A DNA stretch of 64,000 bases from Diadema setosum (GCF_964275005.1 NC_092685.1:10255654-10319653), one strand, 5' to 3'; shown: positions 35,761 to 51,978, counted from the first letter of the stretch. The notes: a model not told the origin generated them from the letters alone. A program made the numbers and translations.

Positions 35761-38669
35761 GTTTGTCCCACTTTTATTTGAGGACCACCCCCCCCCCCCA
35801 TCGACGCCTCTATACAAATTAGGTTGCTTTTGTTAAGTGAAAGATCTGCTGCACACTCTTTTAGGGAATATACGTCTATGTCAAAAGTGTACAAAGTTTA
35901 TCCCTTATCCTGTATAGCGGACCTTTTGCATGTTCATGATTGCAATACAACGATCTGGTGCATAGTTCTGGCGATATCTGGACAATTTTCCATTAAGAAA
36001 GTTCGAAATTTGTCCTCATCTCGGGAATTGCTTGGGGGATAAATGATTTGTCTGTCTAAACACTTCCTTTGGGGCGGGGCAAATGCCCCTTTGTCCCCCA
36101 TAGATTCGACGTCCCTGATCTTCCCTTGGTATGCCCATAGATGTATCCTGACTGAGTCATCAGTCACTGTCGTTTCTCAGGAATGATTCAGGAAATGGAG
36201 GGGATTCAATTATGGCGATAAAGTTGTTGTTATTGTTTGTTTGTATGTTTTCGTACATATTTTGCAGATGGTCCCCAGTTACTCGCGTCATAGCATGTTT
36301 ACATGTAAACCTATACTATTTGACGTTGTCAACGCCTGAGCCATACCTTACAGTGTATGTCGATGTTACTTTCTTCGCGAGCGAGCGAAGCGAGCGAGCG
36401 CTTGAGAAAATTATACATTTTCCTGCAAGATAGAATACTGTTCAGCTCTGTTACCTGTCTGAAGGCCGGCGTACAAACGTCATGCAATATGCAAAAATTG
36501 ATACAATCACATTTCTGCTTCCTTCATTTTTTCCCCTCAAAATTCAGGGGGGGGGGGATGATTGTACAGGCCATCCCCCCCTCCTCCATTTCAGGGGGGG
36601 ATATATCCCCCCCCCCCATCCCCCCCGGGATTTACGCCCAATTACATTTTGTGCAATTATGTAGGCCTACTTCATCTAAGTGACATGCTAAAGTAAATCG
36701 TGAAAGAGATGTACTGTCACCAAAGCAATATTACTGCGTAAGGCAGATCTACTCTCTAAATTCCGTGGATCGTGGATTAAAAGTTTCAATCGAATAAGAT
36801 TGAATTTTAACTCTATTAGATTGAAAACTTCAATCAAACGTTTGGATTGGTCCCTGACTACAATCTATTTCAATCTAAGGAATTTAGAGTGTATGAGACT
36901 GCCATATAGAGGGAAAGATAGAGAAGGAAATAGACTCTCTCTCTCTCTCTCACACACACACTTAAAGAAAGTAAATTTACAGCTTTGACGACTTTTTCTT
37001 TTTTCCTCGAGTCGAGTCATACATTTTGGGCATCGTCAGCTACGAATACTTCATTGTTTTCCAGACATGAGAAGGTCCAAGTGAGAGGTTTTATGAACAA
37101 GAGAGAGTAAGAAATAAGAGAGGAAAAAAAATACACCGAGATAGATAACCTATATACGACTGTTCATTCATGTTCTGAGTCTTGGTCTTGTTAATCAAGC
37201 TACGAAAACAACTACTACACTGGTCCTCACAGCGTGAAATCGATGATATTCAACGAAGTATCTTCACTCAAGAGGAATATGTGGTGACGGAAGAACAATA
37301 CGTACAATAAGCGGGGAGCGTCTTTGTCGAACAAACCTCCCGAACAGCTTATATCGATTACTTGAAGGTAGCTTGCAACACAACTAAAAATGGAAATGGA
37401 CGACCCAAACGGGCTTAGGAAGTAGCGATAGAGTTCCTACCAGATACCTCTTATACAACTTCAATACTAAGTATACATCGCTGCTTTAAATTTGCTATTC
37501 TGCAACTTATAGACGTGAATGGTTCATAGGATCGTCCTACCAACTGATTTTCAGAGTTTCCAACTGATTGGGTGCGAAAGGGCAGTTTGTGCGTGAAGCA
37601 AAGACCTGGACAGGTAAGTTCTGTGTTGAGTGGGCACGAATGAAGGGCTCGACTAGAGCACGTTGAATATCAGTTACGGATATCTAAGAGCTCATTTCGC
37701 TGTGCATGTATATTATATAGTCAGCTTGCTTGTCGGAGGCACTCACAATACAGGGTTTTCATTAGTCTAAGAGTACACAACAGGAAAACTTAGCTTTAGT
37801 ATGATATATTATGATATAATCAAAATGTCCTTTACAGATTGATGCTAAATGTGAAAATGTAAAATTCGTTACAACTCGTATAGGAAGCTAAGGCATGTGA
37901 ACCATAAAGATCAGTCCGTAACAAAGATTATACCTTCATGCCTTGGGATGAGGATAAGTCATTTTTTTTTACCATTAAACACATGCGCGCATATTACATA
38001 TATATATTATATATATATATGAATTTTTTTATTTTTCTACAGAGAAAATTTAATTGACAAGTAGAGAGATATTAGTGGTCGCATGTCGATAGTATGCGCG
38101 AATCTGGGCTGAAAGCAGGCCATCAAAATACAAAAGAGCAAAAAGATTTCTCATGCGGTCTGTTTACTTCGGTCTCACAAACCATGCTTTCTTTCAAATT
38201 AATCAATCATCCAAATAACCAATATTACCCATGCAAGATACTCATTAGTTAGATGAAGCTACCAGAGAGCAGCTTATCATGAACGTCAGTATAATGATCT
38301 AGATAAATTATGCAGAGGATTGATCCTAAGTAAGGCTTTTTATCTGATGGTCGTGATTTTATTAGTCAAGCGAGAGGATATACACAGAATTTCTCAAAAT
38401 AAATACAATGAAAGCAAGGACTTGTAACGTTGGTAATGCTGGAAGGCAATTTCTGCAGCGTCGAATGAGAAAGAGGACAAGTACGATCGCAAGGACAATT
38501 AAGCCACGAGCGCATGGTGTCTGAAAGTAATATTACGCACCTTCACACTATGTAGTTGACACAGGAAAGACTGATTCTGTTGACTGAACGGAAAGACGAA
38601 ATACGACGTCATTTAAACAAGTCTGAGAAATTATGACGCAGGTAAAATTTCCTTTAATTCAGTGAATCC

Positions 38670-38671
<2 letters not shown>

Positions 38672-38727
<56 letters not shown>
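38672..38727. repeat. CA microsatellite
   Basis: An uninterrupted (AC)n run of about 55 bp. Confidence 0.95.
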
Positions 38728-38731
<4 letters not shown>

Positions 38732-39671
38732 TGGGATATATCTTTCGTCCTGTAGGGCAAATTTAGTCCAACATAGTTTTGTTCCATTCATTACAATGTA
38801 TGTATGGTGCGTAGTTTCGTGAAGTGTGATCATAGAGACATTCATAAAGTCAACCAAGATATTATTCCATGAGGACACGAGAATTTGATGAGAAGCTGAA
38901 GAGGAGAGAGAGAGAGCGACACAATGCCATGTGATGGGTTATTCATGCAATTACCAGATTACACGCTTGCCGTGTAACAGTTAACAAAGAAAAAAATCCC
39001 AGCTCGCAAACTTTATATCCTGTCTCATCTTTTATGGTTCAATCACTTAAATACAATATGCTATCAATAATAGGCAAATACATGCTTTCCAAAAGCATGT
39101 ATATACCATATCAAAATTTGATATGGTGATGCAGTTGGATAAGCAATACTAAAAGGTCTTGAATGTCTTTGTTAAAGGCAAGCATTTCGTGTCACACATT
39201 ACAGTGAACACAATATTGGCACTAAAATGTCGGAATTATATAATATCGCTGGGAAAAAAATGTAATATGACTATGGTCGAGGGTGCAAGCCTGCCATATA
39301 ACGGGATAATGCGGTGTCGTTCATTTACTGTATACGCATATCACTCATTATGGATGCTCCGTAGAAATCAAGTTATAGCAACGAAGGCAATTATCAGCAA
39401 ATAAGAGATACAGCGTGTTTTCGATTCATATCGTAGTGACAATTGTGGGGGGGGGGGGATATTTCGAATCACATGACCAATTGTCGATGGCACAACACAA
39501 CACGAAAAGACAGCTTTCATACATTTATTAGTTTTCAGTTGGCTACAATTGGTGTTGATGAGACGCCTCGATAATGTAGTTTACAGACAAGGTCATCCAA
39601 AATGAATGGTGGAGGAAAAAGCAATACCATAATATTCCCAATCACCAATTTGATCGTTTGCCGGTTTATCA

Positions 39672-39706
39672 AATATATATTGTATATATATGTTGTATAT
39701 ATATTG

Positions 39707-39745
<39 letters not shown>

Positions 39746-39760
39746 GTATGTATGTATATA

Positions 39761-39823
<63 letters not shown>

Positions 39824-39839
39824 GTATATATTTATATAA

Positions 39840-39873
<34 letters not shown>

Positions 39874-40030
39874 GCCATGTTCTATGTATATTATATACTC
39901 ATTCTCATGTGATGTTGGCTCCTCATCTGTGTACAAGCAAAATAGATAGATAGATAGATAAATGAATGAATAAATAAATAGATAAATAAATAAATAAATA
40001 AATAAGAAAAGAAAATAGATAAATAAATCA
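39672..40030. repeat. TA/TATG and GATA/AATA microsatellite cluster
   Basis: TA-rich repeats with TATG interruptions (39672-39873), then unique sequence, then GATA and AATA tetramers (39941-40030). Tyr/Ile-rich reading frames here are artefacts. Confidence 0.95.
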
Positions 40031-40163
40031 ACATACATAAAATCAGAAGACGCTTTGCTGAGTAATGCTTTTGTGCAAAAAGTAGATTTTAAATATCTGA
40101 TACGATTTCGTTTCGACCGCCTTGTGTAGCCCGCGCCAAACCACTGACTGTGTTGACAGACTA

Positions 40164-40343
40164 CAGTGGACTCCTGTTATAACAAAGTCGTCGGGACTGG
40201 CAGTTTTCTTTCGTTCTGTCGAAATGTCGTTATAACCAAGCAAATAAACAATAGAAGATATAGAGCGGATAATATTGCGTCCTGAATTTTTACTTCGTTG
40301 TAATTTCGTTATGACCGTGTTCGTTACAAACGGGAGTGCACTT
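40164..40343. mobile_element. Pogo/Tigger-like MITE, TA-flanked, 180 bp
   Basis: The left end CAGTGGACTCCTGTTATAAC follows TA, and the right end GTTACAAACGGGAGTGCACT is followed by TTTA. The complement of the right half (CACTCCCGTTTGTAACGAAC and then CGAAGTAAAAATTCAGG) matches the element at 57347-57535. TA target sites and CAGTG-type ends fit the pogo/Tigger branch of Tc1-mariner; the assignment is inference. No transposase. Confidence 0.6.
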
Positions 40344-40994
40344 TATCATACAACGGACATGCATTATGTGGGACAGAGGAATATGGTGTAGTATTGTGTT
40401 CTCTATAGCGTCGCTATCATGTACTGTCATAGCATATTATATTCCTTTCTTTGCTCCTCAATTCACATGGAGGGAATGTTTTGGATGACGCTATACAGAG
40501 CTTTATTAGAGCCACCCACCACAAGCTCTTGCTCGATGTCGCGACCAAACTTAACCGTTTGTGTGCTTTTAGTGCCAACTGGCTCAGAGAAACCCTTGAC
40601 CTGCACTGTCCAAAGTCTGTCACAGAAAGGACTAACGACATTATGTTAACGCGTGCTTCCAAATGACTTCTCATTTGTTTTGCTCAAGCCAAACAGATAG
40701 TCTCACAAGGTGACGATTTAGTGTGATATTAAAGCACAAAGTGCTTCCAGCCAATTTATTCAGGAATATATTATATGCATAGTTTCTAAAGAAATCTCGT
40801 CAGCAACTATAAATATAATCAAGTACATGGCATGTGCTAGTATTACGAATCCTTGTTGAAGTAAGAATCAATCAGTTATAAACAGGTCATTTTCTTTTCT
40901 TCGCTAGCTTTCCCCTGCATATCTATTCCCATGAAACGCTGTGAAGCTCAATGAGCAGCAACCAACGCATCTGATTTCTTGGCTGCTGGTAACC

Positions 40995-44169
<3,175 letters not shown>

Positions 44170-46344
44170 ATGCTCAAGGCAGGCCAATACGGATGATGAA
44201 AAAGGGTCGGAGAATGGTTTTAAATGATTGGAAACTAATGAGCAAAATATATACAAGTACACTGTACTGTGTATAGCTTCCAGACACCATTTTGCTCTAA
44301 AAGAACACTTATCTCTTGGAGAAGTCTGTGTTTGACATATAATGCCATATTAGTGCTGTGAATCATCATCATCAATGATCATTTCTTCAAGTACTTCTTG
44401 TGAGATTGGTTGAGAATCATTCACGTTATGCAATGTTGAACGAGAGCAGAAAACGTTATTTGTACAAGAAGTGTGATTATTGCTGAAGGTTTGTCCTTGA
44501 CTAAAGTGTCATCAGTCACAAAAACAAAATACATACTGTTTGAAATCATGTGAAAGAAAAGCCAGCGGAAGGATGGATGGGTGAACAACCTCCCAAAATG
44601 CATGCATCCATCACCTTGTAGGTACTGAGGCACAAGAAAATCTATGCCAACTTGTCAAATATCAATATGCACTTGCATATCAATATATTGTAGACGACTT
44701 TGCTTTTTGTTATCTTGACCATCACCCATTATTTCCTAAAATCTGAAAAATCAATAGTCCTTCAAGTTAGACGATATACATGTGTTGAATACCATAAGAC
44801 TGAGCTCTATTAGTTTGCGTATCACCTACAAAATCTTCAAATTTGACCAGTTTTTGACCAACTTGAAATACATGTATTTGTCATTCACATTGCAGAAGAA
44901 ACTGGTCAGATATTAATGAGACCAGGTGTATCTCTAAATAAAAACTAAGGAAACTGATATTCTTACAGCAGGACTTAAAAGAAAATCCTGTGAGTGGATC
45001 GAAAACACAGCAATTGAACCAGAAAAAAAAAAAAATACTTTCTCGTTTGAAGGTGCAAAGTTAGTGACTTAAAACCTTGGAGATGATAATTATGTGTACT
45101 CTATTTGCATCAAGGAATGCAAAGCTTACCGTGACAGTTTTGTGAATATCATCAACTGAACTCCCAAAATTTGTGTTAATGAAACCATTGTGAAATATTT
45201 GACATACATACAGAATTCTAGTATAGTAAGCTATAAATTCTAAACCAGCTAATGAAAAACAAAATTTACATTGATAGTTTCCTCTCCAAGGGACTCCTGA
45301 TCAACTTGGGATTGCTTGTGTCTTTACATGTGGTCAAATTCAACTAGACAGTTGTTTAAAGATGTACAGTTAACAAAAAAAATCATTCCTACCCCTGGGA
45401 AATGTTTAGTTTTGAGCAGATTTCTTACAAGTAAAGGATGGAGTGATGGTGATTTGGTGTTATATCTCAATATTTCTATTGTTATGCAAATGAGATGAAT
45501 CTGGAATTAATGTCAATTTATAGAGGACAAATAAGAGTAAAACGGTTTGATTTTGCTACAACACGCATTTCCCATAGACACCTGCCCGAGTATACTCGGG
45601 ACTCGTCCTAAACGGGTTAACACCCAATCACCATCACTCTATCCTTCACTTGTAAGAAATATGCTCAAAACTAATAATTTCTCAGGGGTATGAATAATAT
45701 TGTTGTTAACTGTATACATGTATATCTGTGTGCATGCATGTGTGTAAGCATCTATGTATGTCTGTCTCATACTTTTTTGGAAACAAATGAATGGTCAAAA
45801 AAAAATATGAATGACATGACAACATCCACTTCCAATGAGGTGACATTGTTTTCATATCCATCTCCTATTAAACAAGTCTACCTCACAGATTTGTCACCAG
45901 CTTCACAATATTCGTCTCTGACTTATATTCTTCTAGGATCGAAAGGTCGGGCCCCTCTCGACATCCATTGGCTTTCTATAAAACAAGTGCACCTGTCAGA
46001 GTTGTCACCAGCTTAGTAAATTCAGCCTTTGTTTTCACACATATCACATTATTATCATTCCTTCATCACAGCATGTGGCAACATCCAGTTTCCACAGAAG
46101 ACATCCAACAGTTTTCACATTAATCTGCTATGAAACAAGTCCACCAGACAGATTAGTCATTCACCTAATAACTTCTGTTTTCTCTTCACACATATAACTT
46201 TGTTTATTTTTCCATGTCTTCATATTTACATGTAGCTTTGTACATAAAAAATAAAATACATGAGGTACATACAGAAATATAAAACCATGTTAACGCATGT
46301 ACAATCAAAAGCTTTTTAAAGTATGGAGAAGTTGCTCCACGTTG
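44170..46344. other. Intergenic DNA after paralog B
   Basis: No supported gene. Three diverged units (about 45845-46175) carry AAACAAGTSYACC, then CAGANTTGTCACCAGC, then a TTCACACATATMAC stretch. One frame near 45940 reads GRAPLDIHWLSIK, faintly like the C-terminal end of a LINE reverse transcriptase; this is too weak to call. Confidence 0.5.
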
Positions 46345-46470
46345 TACACTTAGCAAAAAAAGAAAGTACACACTTTTTTGAGTTCATCTTTCTCATATAC
46401 TATTTGGCTAATAATGGTGTTTTATATGCCATGTTAAAGGTAATTTAATTGGCTATCAACCTAGTTGGTC

Positions 46471-47812
46471 AACTAGAAATGTCGCTACGGCGACTGATGC
46501 CTCCGCCATAATGCATGATTCTCCCAATAGGTGTATAGTACAATGTCTTGACAATGTGTGATGACAGTTTCACATAACTGGCAAAACATCGAAATAACAG
46601 GTTTGTCAGAAATATCTTGAATGTTCACTTTCCATGAACTGGGTTTGCTATAATTGTCTATTAAAGAGTGCAGGTACACATATTTGGGGAATTGAAAATT
46701 TTTACTTGACTTCTGACCGACCTTATTATAACTTTATGCATTGAGTATAAATTTCAAGGTATGAAGAAAGAGTGTAATTACAGTACAAAATATTTTTTTT
46801 TTCATTTAAACCTGACCTTTGACCCTTAACCTTTGACCTTTGACCTTCTGGCTGGAAATTTCCAAGAGAATCTCCATCAAGTAATACATGTACATATATT
46901 AAACACTTTTAAAACTAATAATGCAATCATTGCATATACTAGTATACATGTATGAGGGAAATACAGTAGTAACATTTTGAGGAGTTGACCTTGACCTTTG
47001 AACCCCTGACTATTGACCCATGACCCCTAAATTCCCTAGATAATCCCTGCCAGTCAGTACATGCATATGTACCATGTTCCATGAAGATACATTGAACCAT
47101 TTGCGAGAAAAGTGATATTGCAACATTTTCACCTAACCTTTGACCTATTGACCTTTGCCCTTATGACATGAAACTCTCTCTGGAGAATCCTTACGCAGTA
47201 GTACATGTCTACACTAAGTTTCAAGAAAATAACCGCGGGCATTGCATAGATATGGGGGAAATAGCAACATTTTTAGCATTTGACCTTGACCTTTTGACCT
47301 TTGACCTCTTGTCAATGTCACTAGAATCTACTCAACTAATTGTCCCATCATACATCATCCTTGGACCAAGTTTGGTGAAAGCTGCTTCATCCAGTTTTGA
47401 GTTATCACATAAACAGATAAATTTTAGGATTTGACCTTGATCTTTGACCTTTGACCTCTGTCCGATTTCACTGAAAAACTAATCAAGTAATTGTCCCATC
47501 ATACATCATCCTCCAACAAAGTTTGGTGAAATTTGCTCCATACAGTCTTGAGTTATCGCGTAAACGGATACAATTTCATGATTTGACCTTGACCTTTGAC
47601 CTTTGACCTTTAGCCGATTTCACCCAAAATCTTATCAAATCGTTGCCCCATCATACTTCATACTTGGACCAAGTTTGGTAAAATTCCAGTAAACATTACT
47701 CAAGTTATCGCGCAAACGAAAGCAGACGGACGTACGTACGGACGTACGTACGGACGGACGGACAACCCGAAAACATAATGCCTCCGGCACCACTTCGTGG
47801 CGGAGGCATAAT
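46471..47812 (+). mobile_element. GCCTCCGCC repeat, copy 1 (1342 bp), TGACCTTTGACC-rich
   Basis: Starts AACTAGAAATGTCGCTACGG with CTGATGCCTCCGCCATAATG and ends with a hairpin, ATGCCTCCGGCACC...GGTGGCGGAGGCAT-like (47778-47812). The interior has about six TGACCTTTGACC motifs and several TTGACCTTGACC, then a GACGTACGTACGGACGGACG run. It shares over 90% identity with copy 2 wherever both are present. Repeats of this type are common in marine invertebrate genomes; no coding capacity. Confidence 0.8.
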
Positions 47813-47873
47813 AAAAAGGAAAACTTTATGCATGAGTGAACACATTGGTTTTTCTCTTCCAAGGTACAAAAGT

Positions 47874-49034
47874 AACTAGAAATGTCGCTATGGCGACTGA
47901 TGCCTCCGCCATAATGCATGATTCTCCCAATAGGCGTATAGTACAATGTCTTCACAATGTGTAATCCATGACAGTTTCACATAACTGGCAAAATATTGAA
48001 ATGACAGGTCTGTCAGAAATGTCTTGATCTGGGTTTGCTATAATTTTTTTAAGAGTGCAGGTACACATATTTGGGGAATTGAGAATTTTTACTTGAATTC
48101 TGATGGACCTTTTTATTAGTTTATGCACTGAGTAATTTCCAAGGTATGAAGAAAGAGTGTAATGATGGTACAAGCATTGCATATACTAGTATATGAGGGA
48201 CATAATAAAATTTTGAGGAGTTGACCTTGACCTTTGACCCCTGACTATTGACCCATGACCCCTAAATTCCCTAGATAATCCCTGCCAGTCAGTACATGCA
48301 TATTTACCAAGTTCCACGAAGATACATTGAACCATTTGCGAGAAAAGTGATATTGCAACATTTTCACCTCACCATTGACCTTTTGACCTTTGACCTTATG
48401 ACATGAAACTCTCTCTGGAGAATCTTTACGCAGTAGTACATGTCCACACCAAGTTTCAAGAAAATACCTTTGGGGCATTGCATAGATATGGGGGAAATTG
48501 CAACATTTGTAGCATTTGACCTTGACCTTTTGACCTTTGACCTCTTGCCAATGTCACTAAAATCTACTCAACTAATTGTCCCATCATACATCATCCTTGG
48601 ACCAAGTTTGGTGAAAGCTGCTTCATCCAGTTTTGAGTTATCACGTAAACAGATACATTTTAGGATTTGACCTTGATCTTTGACCTTTGACCTCTGTCCG
48701 ATTTCACTGAAAAACTAATCAAGTAATTGTTTTATCATACATCATCCTCCAACAAAGTTTGGTGAAATTTGCTTGATGCAGTCTTGAGTTATCGCGTAAA
48801 CGGATACAATTTCATGATTTGACCTTGACCTTTGACCTTTGACCTTTAGCTGATTTCACCCAAAATCTAATCAAATAATTGCCCCATCATACTTCATACT
48901 TGGACCAAGTTTGGTAAAATTCCAGTAAATACTACTCAAGTTATCGCGTAAACGAAAGCGGACGGACGTACGTACGGACGGACGGACAACCCGAAAACAT
49001 AATGCCTCCGGCACCACTTCGTGGCGGAGGCATA
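47874..49034 (+). mobile_element. GCCTCCGCC repeat, copy 2 (1161 bp)
   Basis: Direct repeat of copy 1 with the same start, the same order of TGACCTTTGACC blocks and the same terminal hairpin (48999-49034). It lacks about 180 bp in total relative to copy 1, mostly a block corresponding to about 46760-46910. Only 3 differences occur in the first 63 bases of the GCCTCCGCC region. Confidence 0.8.
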
Positions 49035-50190
49035 AAAATGGCAAAAATGGACAAGCTGTTATTCAGGCGTGTATGCTCTTCCATATAACAATGAAACAAA
49101 AGACAAATTCAACACAATAAAAATGCAAATTAATTTACAAAACTCATCCTATGATCTCTATAATGTCTCTGTAAGCCTCCAAAGATAAAGACAGACAAAA
49201 AATAATGGAAGAAATTGTAGAATCTTCTGTCAAATCCATAGTCAAAAGACATAAGAGAATAAGTAATTGTAACAAAGAAGATTAAATTTGAAGCGTTATT
49301 CCAAATTAAGAAAATCTGAAATCATTTTTGGTTCGAACATTTATCTCATGCATTCTTAAATTCCTTAATTAAAAGGTGAAATGAAGAAATTCTGTTGATT
49401 TTACAACCTTTGCTGCTCTCCCTTTGCCATTTAAATTTTGCATTGACAGAAAATTTGTATGCTCCACCTTCAGTTTCCCCACTATGTTTTTGTTTTAGAA
49501 TATAAAGAGAAACGAGGGAACGGAAACTAATTTCTGCTGTTTTATTCATGTCTCTCATTATGTTAAATTGGTCTTTTTTGTTATCATTGGTACCTTGGAG
49601 GGCATTTGCAAATGAATTTCAATATGTCAATTTCTGCAATTTTTACTTTTCTGCTTGGAAGACAAAAATGAATGTGTTCACTCATGTGTAAAGTTTCCAT
49701 TTGTATAAACCTACCAGGTTAATAGCCAATTAAATAATCTTTAATATAGTATATGATTTTCATCGAAATCTTCTATGAAAAATCTTAACTGGAAAAAGTG
49801 TTTTCTTTCTTTTTTTGCTGAGTGTATGTTTGTATGTGTATGTTGAATGTTGAAACAGTGGTAAATCATATAGCAGTAGAAGTTTTGAAAAATATCTGAC
49901 CAAAGAGCAAGAAAAGCATGGATTCTTAATGCTTCATTGGAGCATAACACGGTAATATCCATTGGGACAAAAAAAAAAAAAAAAGAGTATTTCTGGAGGA
50001 AAAAAAAGGCAGTGATAGCTTTCCTGGAATTATCATCATGTGGCAGGCAGAACAGCACAAACGCATGTGATTCAAGGAAGGTGTGCCTGGCAGAACGACA
50101 CGAGTGCATGTGAAGCACGCGTTATACTTACATGCATTGCATGCGTCCTTGTCATTCTGCTGGGCACATGACAATATGTGTAATGATGTA

Positions 50191-50583
50191 ATTTGGGAAA
50201 GAAAGTATTTTCCATGAAACCTGCAATATTTTTTGGGAAAAAAACCCAGTACAAAATACTGCAAAAAAGTAACAATTGGCATCTCTGTACATCATGCCAT
50301 CCAGAAGAGGTGACAATGTCACCTTCTTCTCTCCAAGAGCTTGCACAATATCATCAACAAGTTACCTTTTATTAAAAAAAAAAAATTGGGGAAAACAGTA
50401 TTATCCATGAAACCTGCAATATTTTTGGCAAAAAAAAAACAAAACAAAACAGTACAAAATACTGCAAAAAGTAACAATTGGCATCTCTGTACATCATGTC
50501 ATCCTGAAGAGGCGAAAATATCACCTTCTTCTCTCCAAAAGCTTGCACAATATCATCAAGTTACCTTTTATTTAAAAAAAAAA
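50191..50583. repeat. Two-copy tandem duplication, unit about 193 bp
   Basis: Both units contain CCATGAAACCTGCAATATTT, CAGTACAAAATACTGCAAAA, AACAATTGGCATCTCTGTAC and ACCTTCTTCTCTCCAA. The second begins at about 50384. They differ by scattered changes and A-run lengths. Downstream of the ZNF106-like stop codon, perhaps in its 3' UTR. Confidence 0.85.
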
Positions 50584-51785
50584 AGAATACATTCAAATTG
50601 AAGAAACTTCAAATCAGACATTGTAATGATTCTTTTGTTTAAGTTGTAATGATTATTAAAGCAATAACATTGTTTTTCTTTTTTCTTTCTTTCTTTAAAT
50701 AGGGAGCTGTTGTGTTTCTTAAAAAAATATATCTTTTTCATGTTGAAACCAATAGGAGAGTTGTGTGGGTATCATAATCTTATCCATTTCACATGTATCA
50801 CTGTGGTCACTATCAATGTAGTGTATTTGAAACTTTTGAGATTTTGTGAAACTTTCACATTCCTAGTGGTTTTACTTCACCCATCAAGTCTTGATTTAAT
50901 TTTGCTGCAAAAAATGACTTCAACTTGGCAACTTTAATTGCTTATCTGATAAAGGAAAAAATTAAATGGGACCAATTAGATCAATTATGTCCTCAAAATT
51001 AGAAAAAAAAAAATAAGTAAAAAAACAAACTGGCAGAAAAACTAACTTTGATCTTCTAGAATGTGTGATTGCCAGTCTAAGGCAAATTTGATAAAAGTCA
51101 GGTTTTCATTTTCATGCATTTTTAGAAAAGATGATGAAAAGATGCAATAAAATCTGAAGTATATCACGTAGGCATGTATGTCCATAGAGTGAATACTTTA
51201 GTCGTATATAAGTACTGTAGAGGGGATGAAAATGATGTGTTTTGATGCTGGTCATAAAACCAAACATAAGTCAGGCATCAGCCAATCAGAATTTAGTATT
51301 CCGAGACTTATGTTTGATATTCTGAAATATGCTTGATCTCAACTTTCATGCAACATGGCCCTGGATACCATTTCCTGAATCTGTAATGCAAAGTCTTAAC
51401 TACCCGTATGTGACAGTGATCTAGAAATGCTTTCATTGCATGTATTCAAAGAATCTCAGCACACAAGAGCGGATGAAAAAAAATAATGATGAATACAGTC
51501 ACAAGAAGTGATACACGTGTACTTTCATATCTATGTTACATATCATAGGAATAGAAAAATAATGATGAACACATCTGTTTTATACATATTATACAGTAAG
51601 AAAATAATGTTGAACACATAAAAAAAAAAAAAAATCATTCCTGAGGACATATATCTTTCGTAAGTCCCTACACCCTCCACGCAACTGATTTGATTGTCGT
51701 TGTTGCTGCGCAAACTGCCGTTCAATCATAGAACAAGCATCGACAATCTACCCACAAAGCGGGTGTGATTGGCTGTGAATAGAAC

Positions 51786-51868
51786 GAAGTCCCTCACACT
51801 CTGGATGAATGTGGCTTACAATTCAACAAAGTCCCTTACATTCTGGATGAATGTGGCTTACAATTCCT
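51786..51868. repeat. 42-bp tandem duplication
   Basis: Two units of AAGTCCCTYACAYTCTGGAT followed by GAATGTGGCTTACAATTC. It lies about 110 bp past the ZNF106-like stop, probably in the 3' UTR. Confidence 0.85.
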
Positions 51869-51978
51869 CTGATAAAGGGAGGCACTGTTCTTCAATGGTA
51901 GGACATCACTCTCCACTAACCAGTCTGAAAGCATCTGTCCCTCACCTGCACATCGCACCTGCAAAAGGGTCCATCTCA

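Larger units (their letters stand above)
35761..40160. other. Intergenic DNA between array and paralog B
   Basis: No supported coding exon. It holds G/C runs with hairpin potential (36546-36630), a lone GCGAGCGAAGCG core (36378-36402), and microsatellites. A donor-like ACAG|GTAAGT at 37613/37614 could end a 5' untranslated exon for paralog B; this is a guess with no other support. Confidence 0.5.
46345..49826. mobile_element. 3.5-kb inverted-repeat (foldback) element with nested insertions
   Basis: The outer arms are inverted: TACACTTAGCAAAAAAAGAA at 46345 and TTCTTTTTTTGCTGAGTGTA ending at 49826. They continue inward, with gaps, to TTAATTGGCTATCAACCTAG (46445) against TTAATAGCCAATTAA (49718). 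After the repeat copy at 46471-47812, the left arm seems to resume (AACTTTATGCATGAGTGAAC, 47822) and pairs with GTTCACTCATGTGTAAAGTT (49676). So one repeat copy interrupts the left arm. No transposase frame is visible. Confidence 0.6.

Noticed and set aside
39602-39949. Long Tyr/Ile reading frames on both strands
   Set aside because: Translation of a TA/TATG microsatellite.
45930-45990. GRAPLDIHWLSIK as a LINE reverse-transcriptase remnant
   Set aside because: Only a dozen residues match the general C-terminal LINE pattern; nothing on either side supports it.
51250-51320. AAACATAAGTC / GACTTATGTTT inverted pair as a transposon
   Set aside because: Only 11-bp arms about 40 bp apart with no element ends; kept as chance unless other copies are found.
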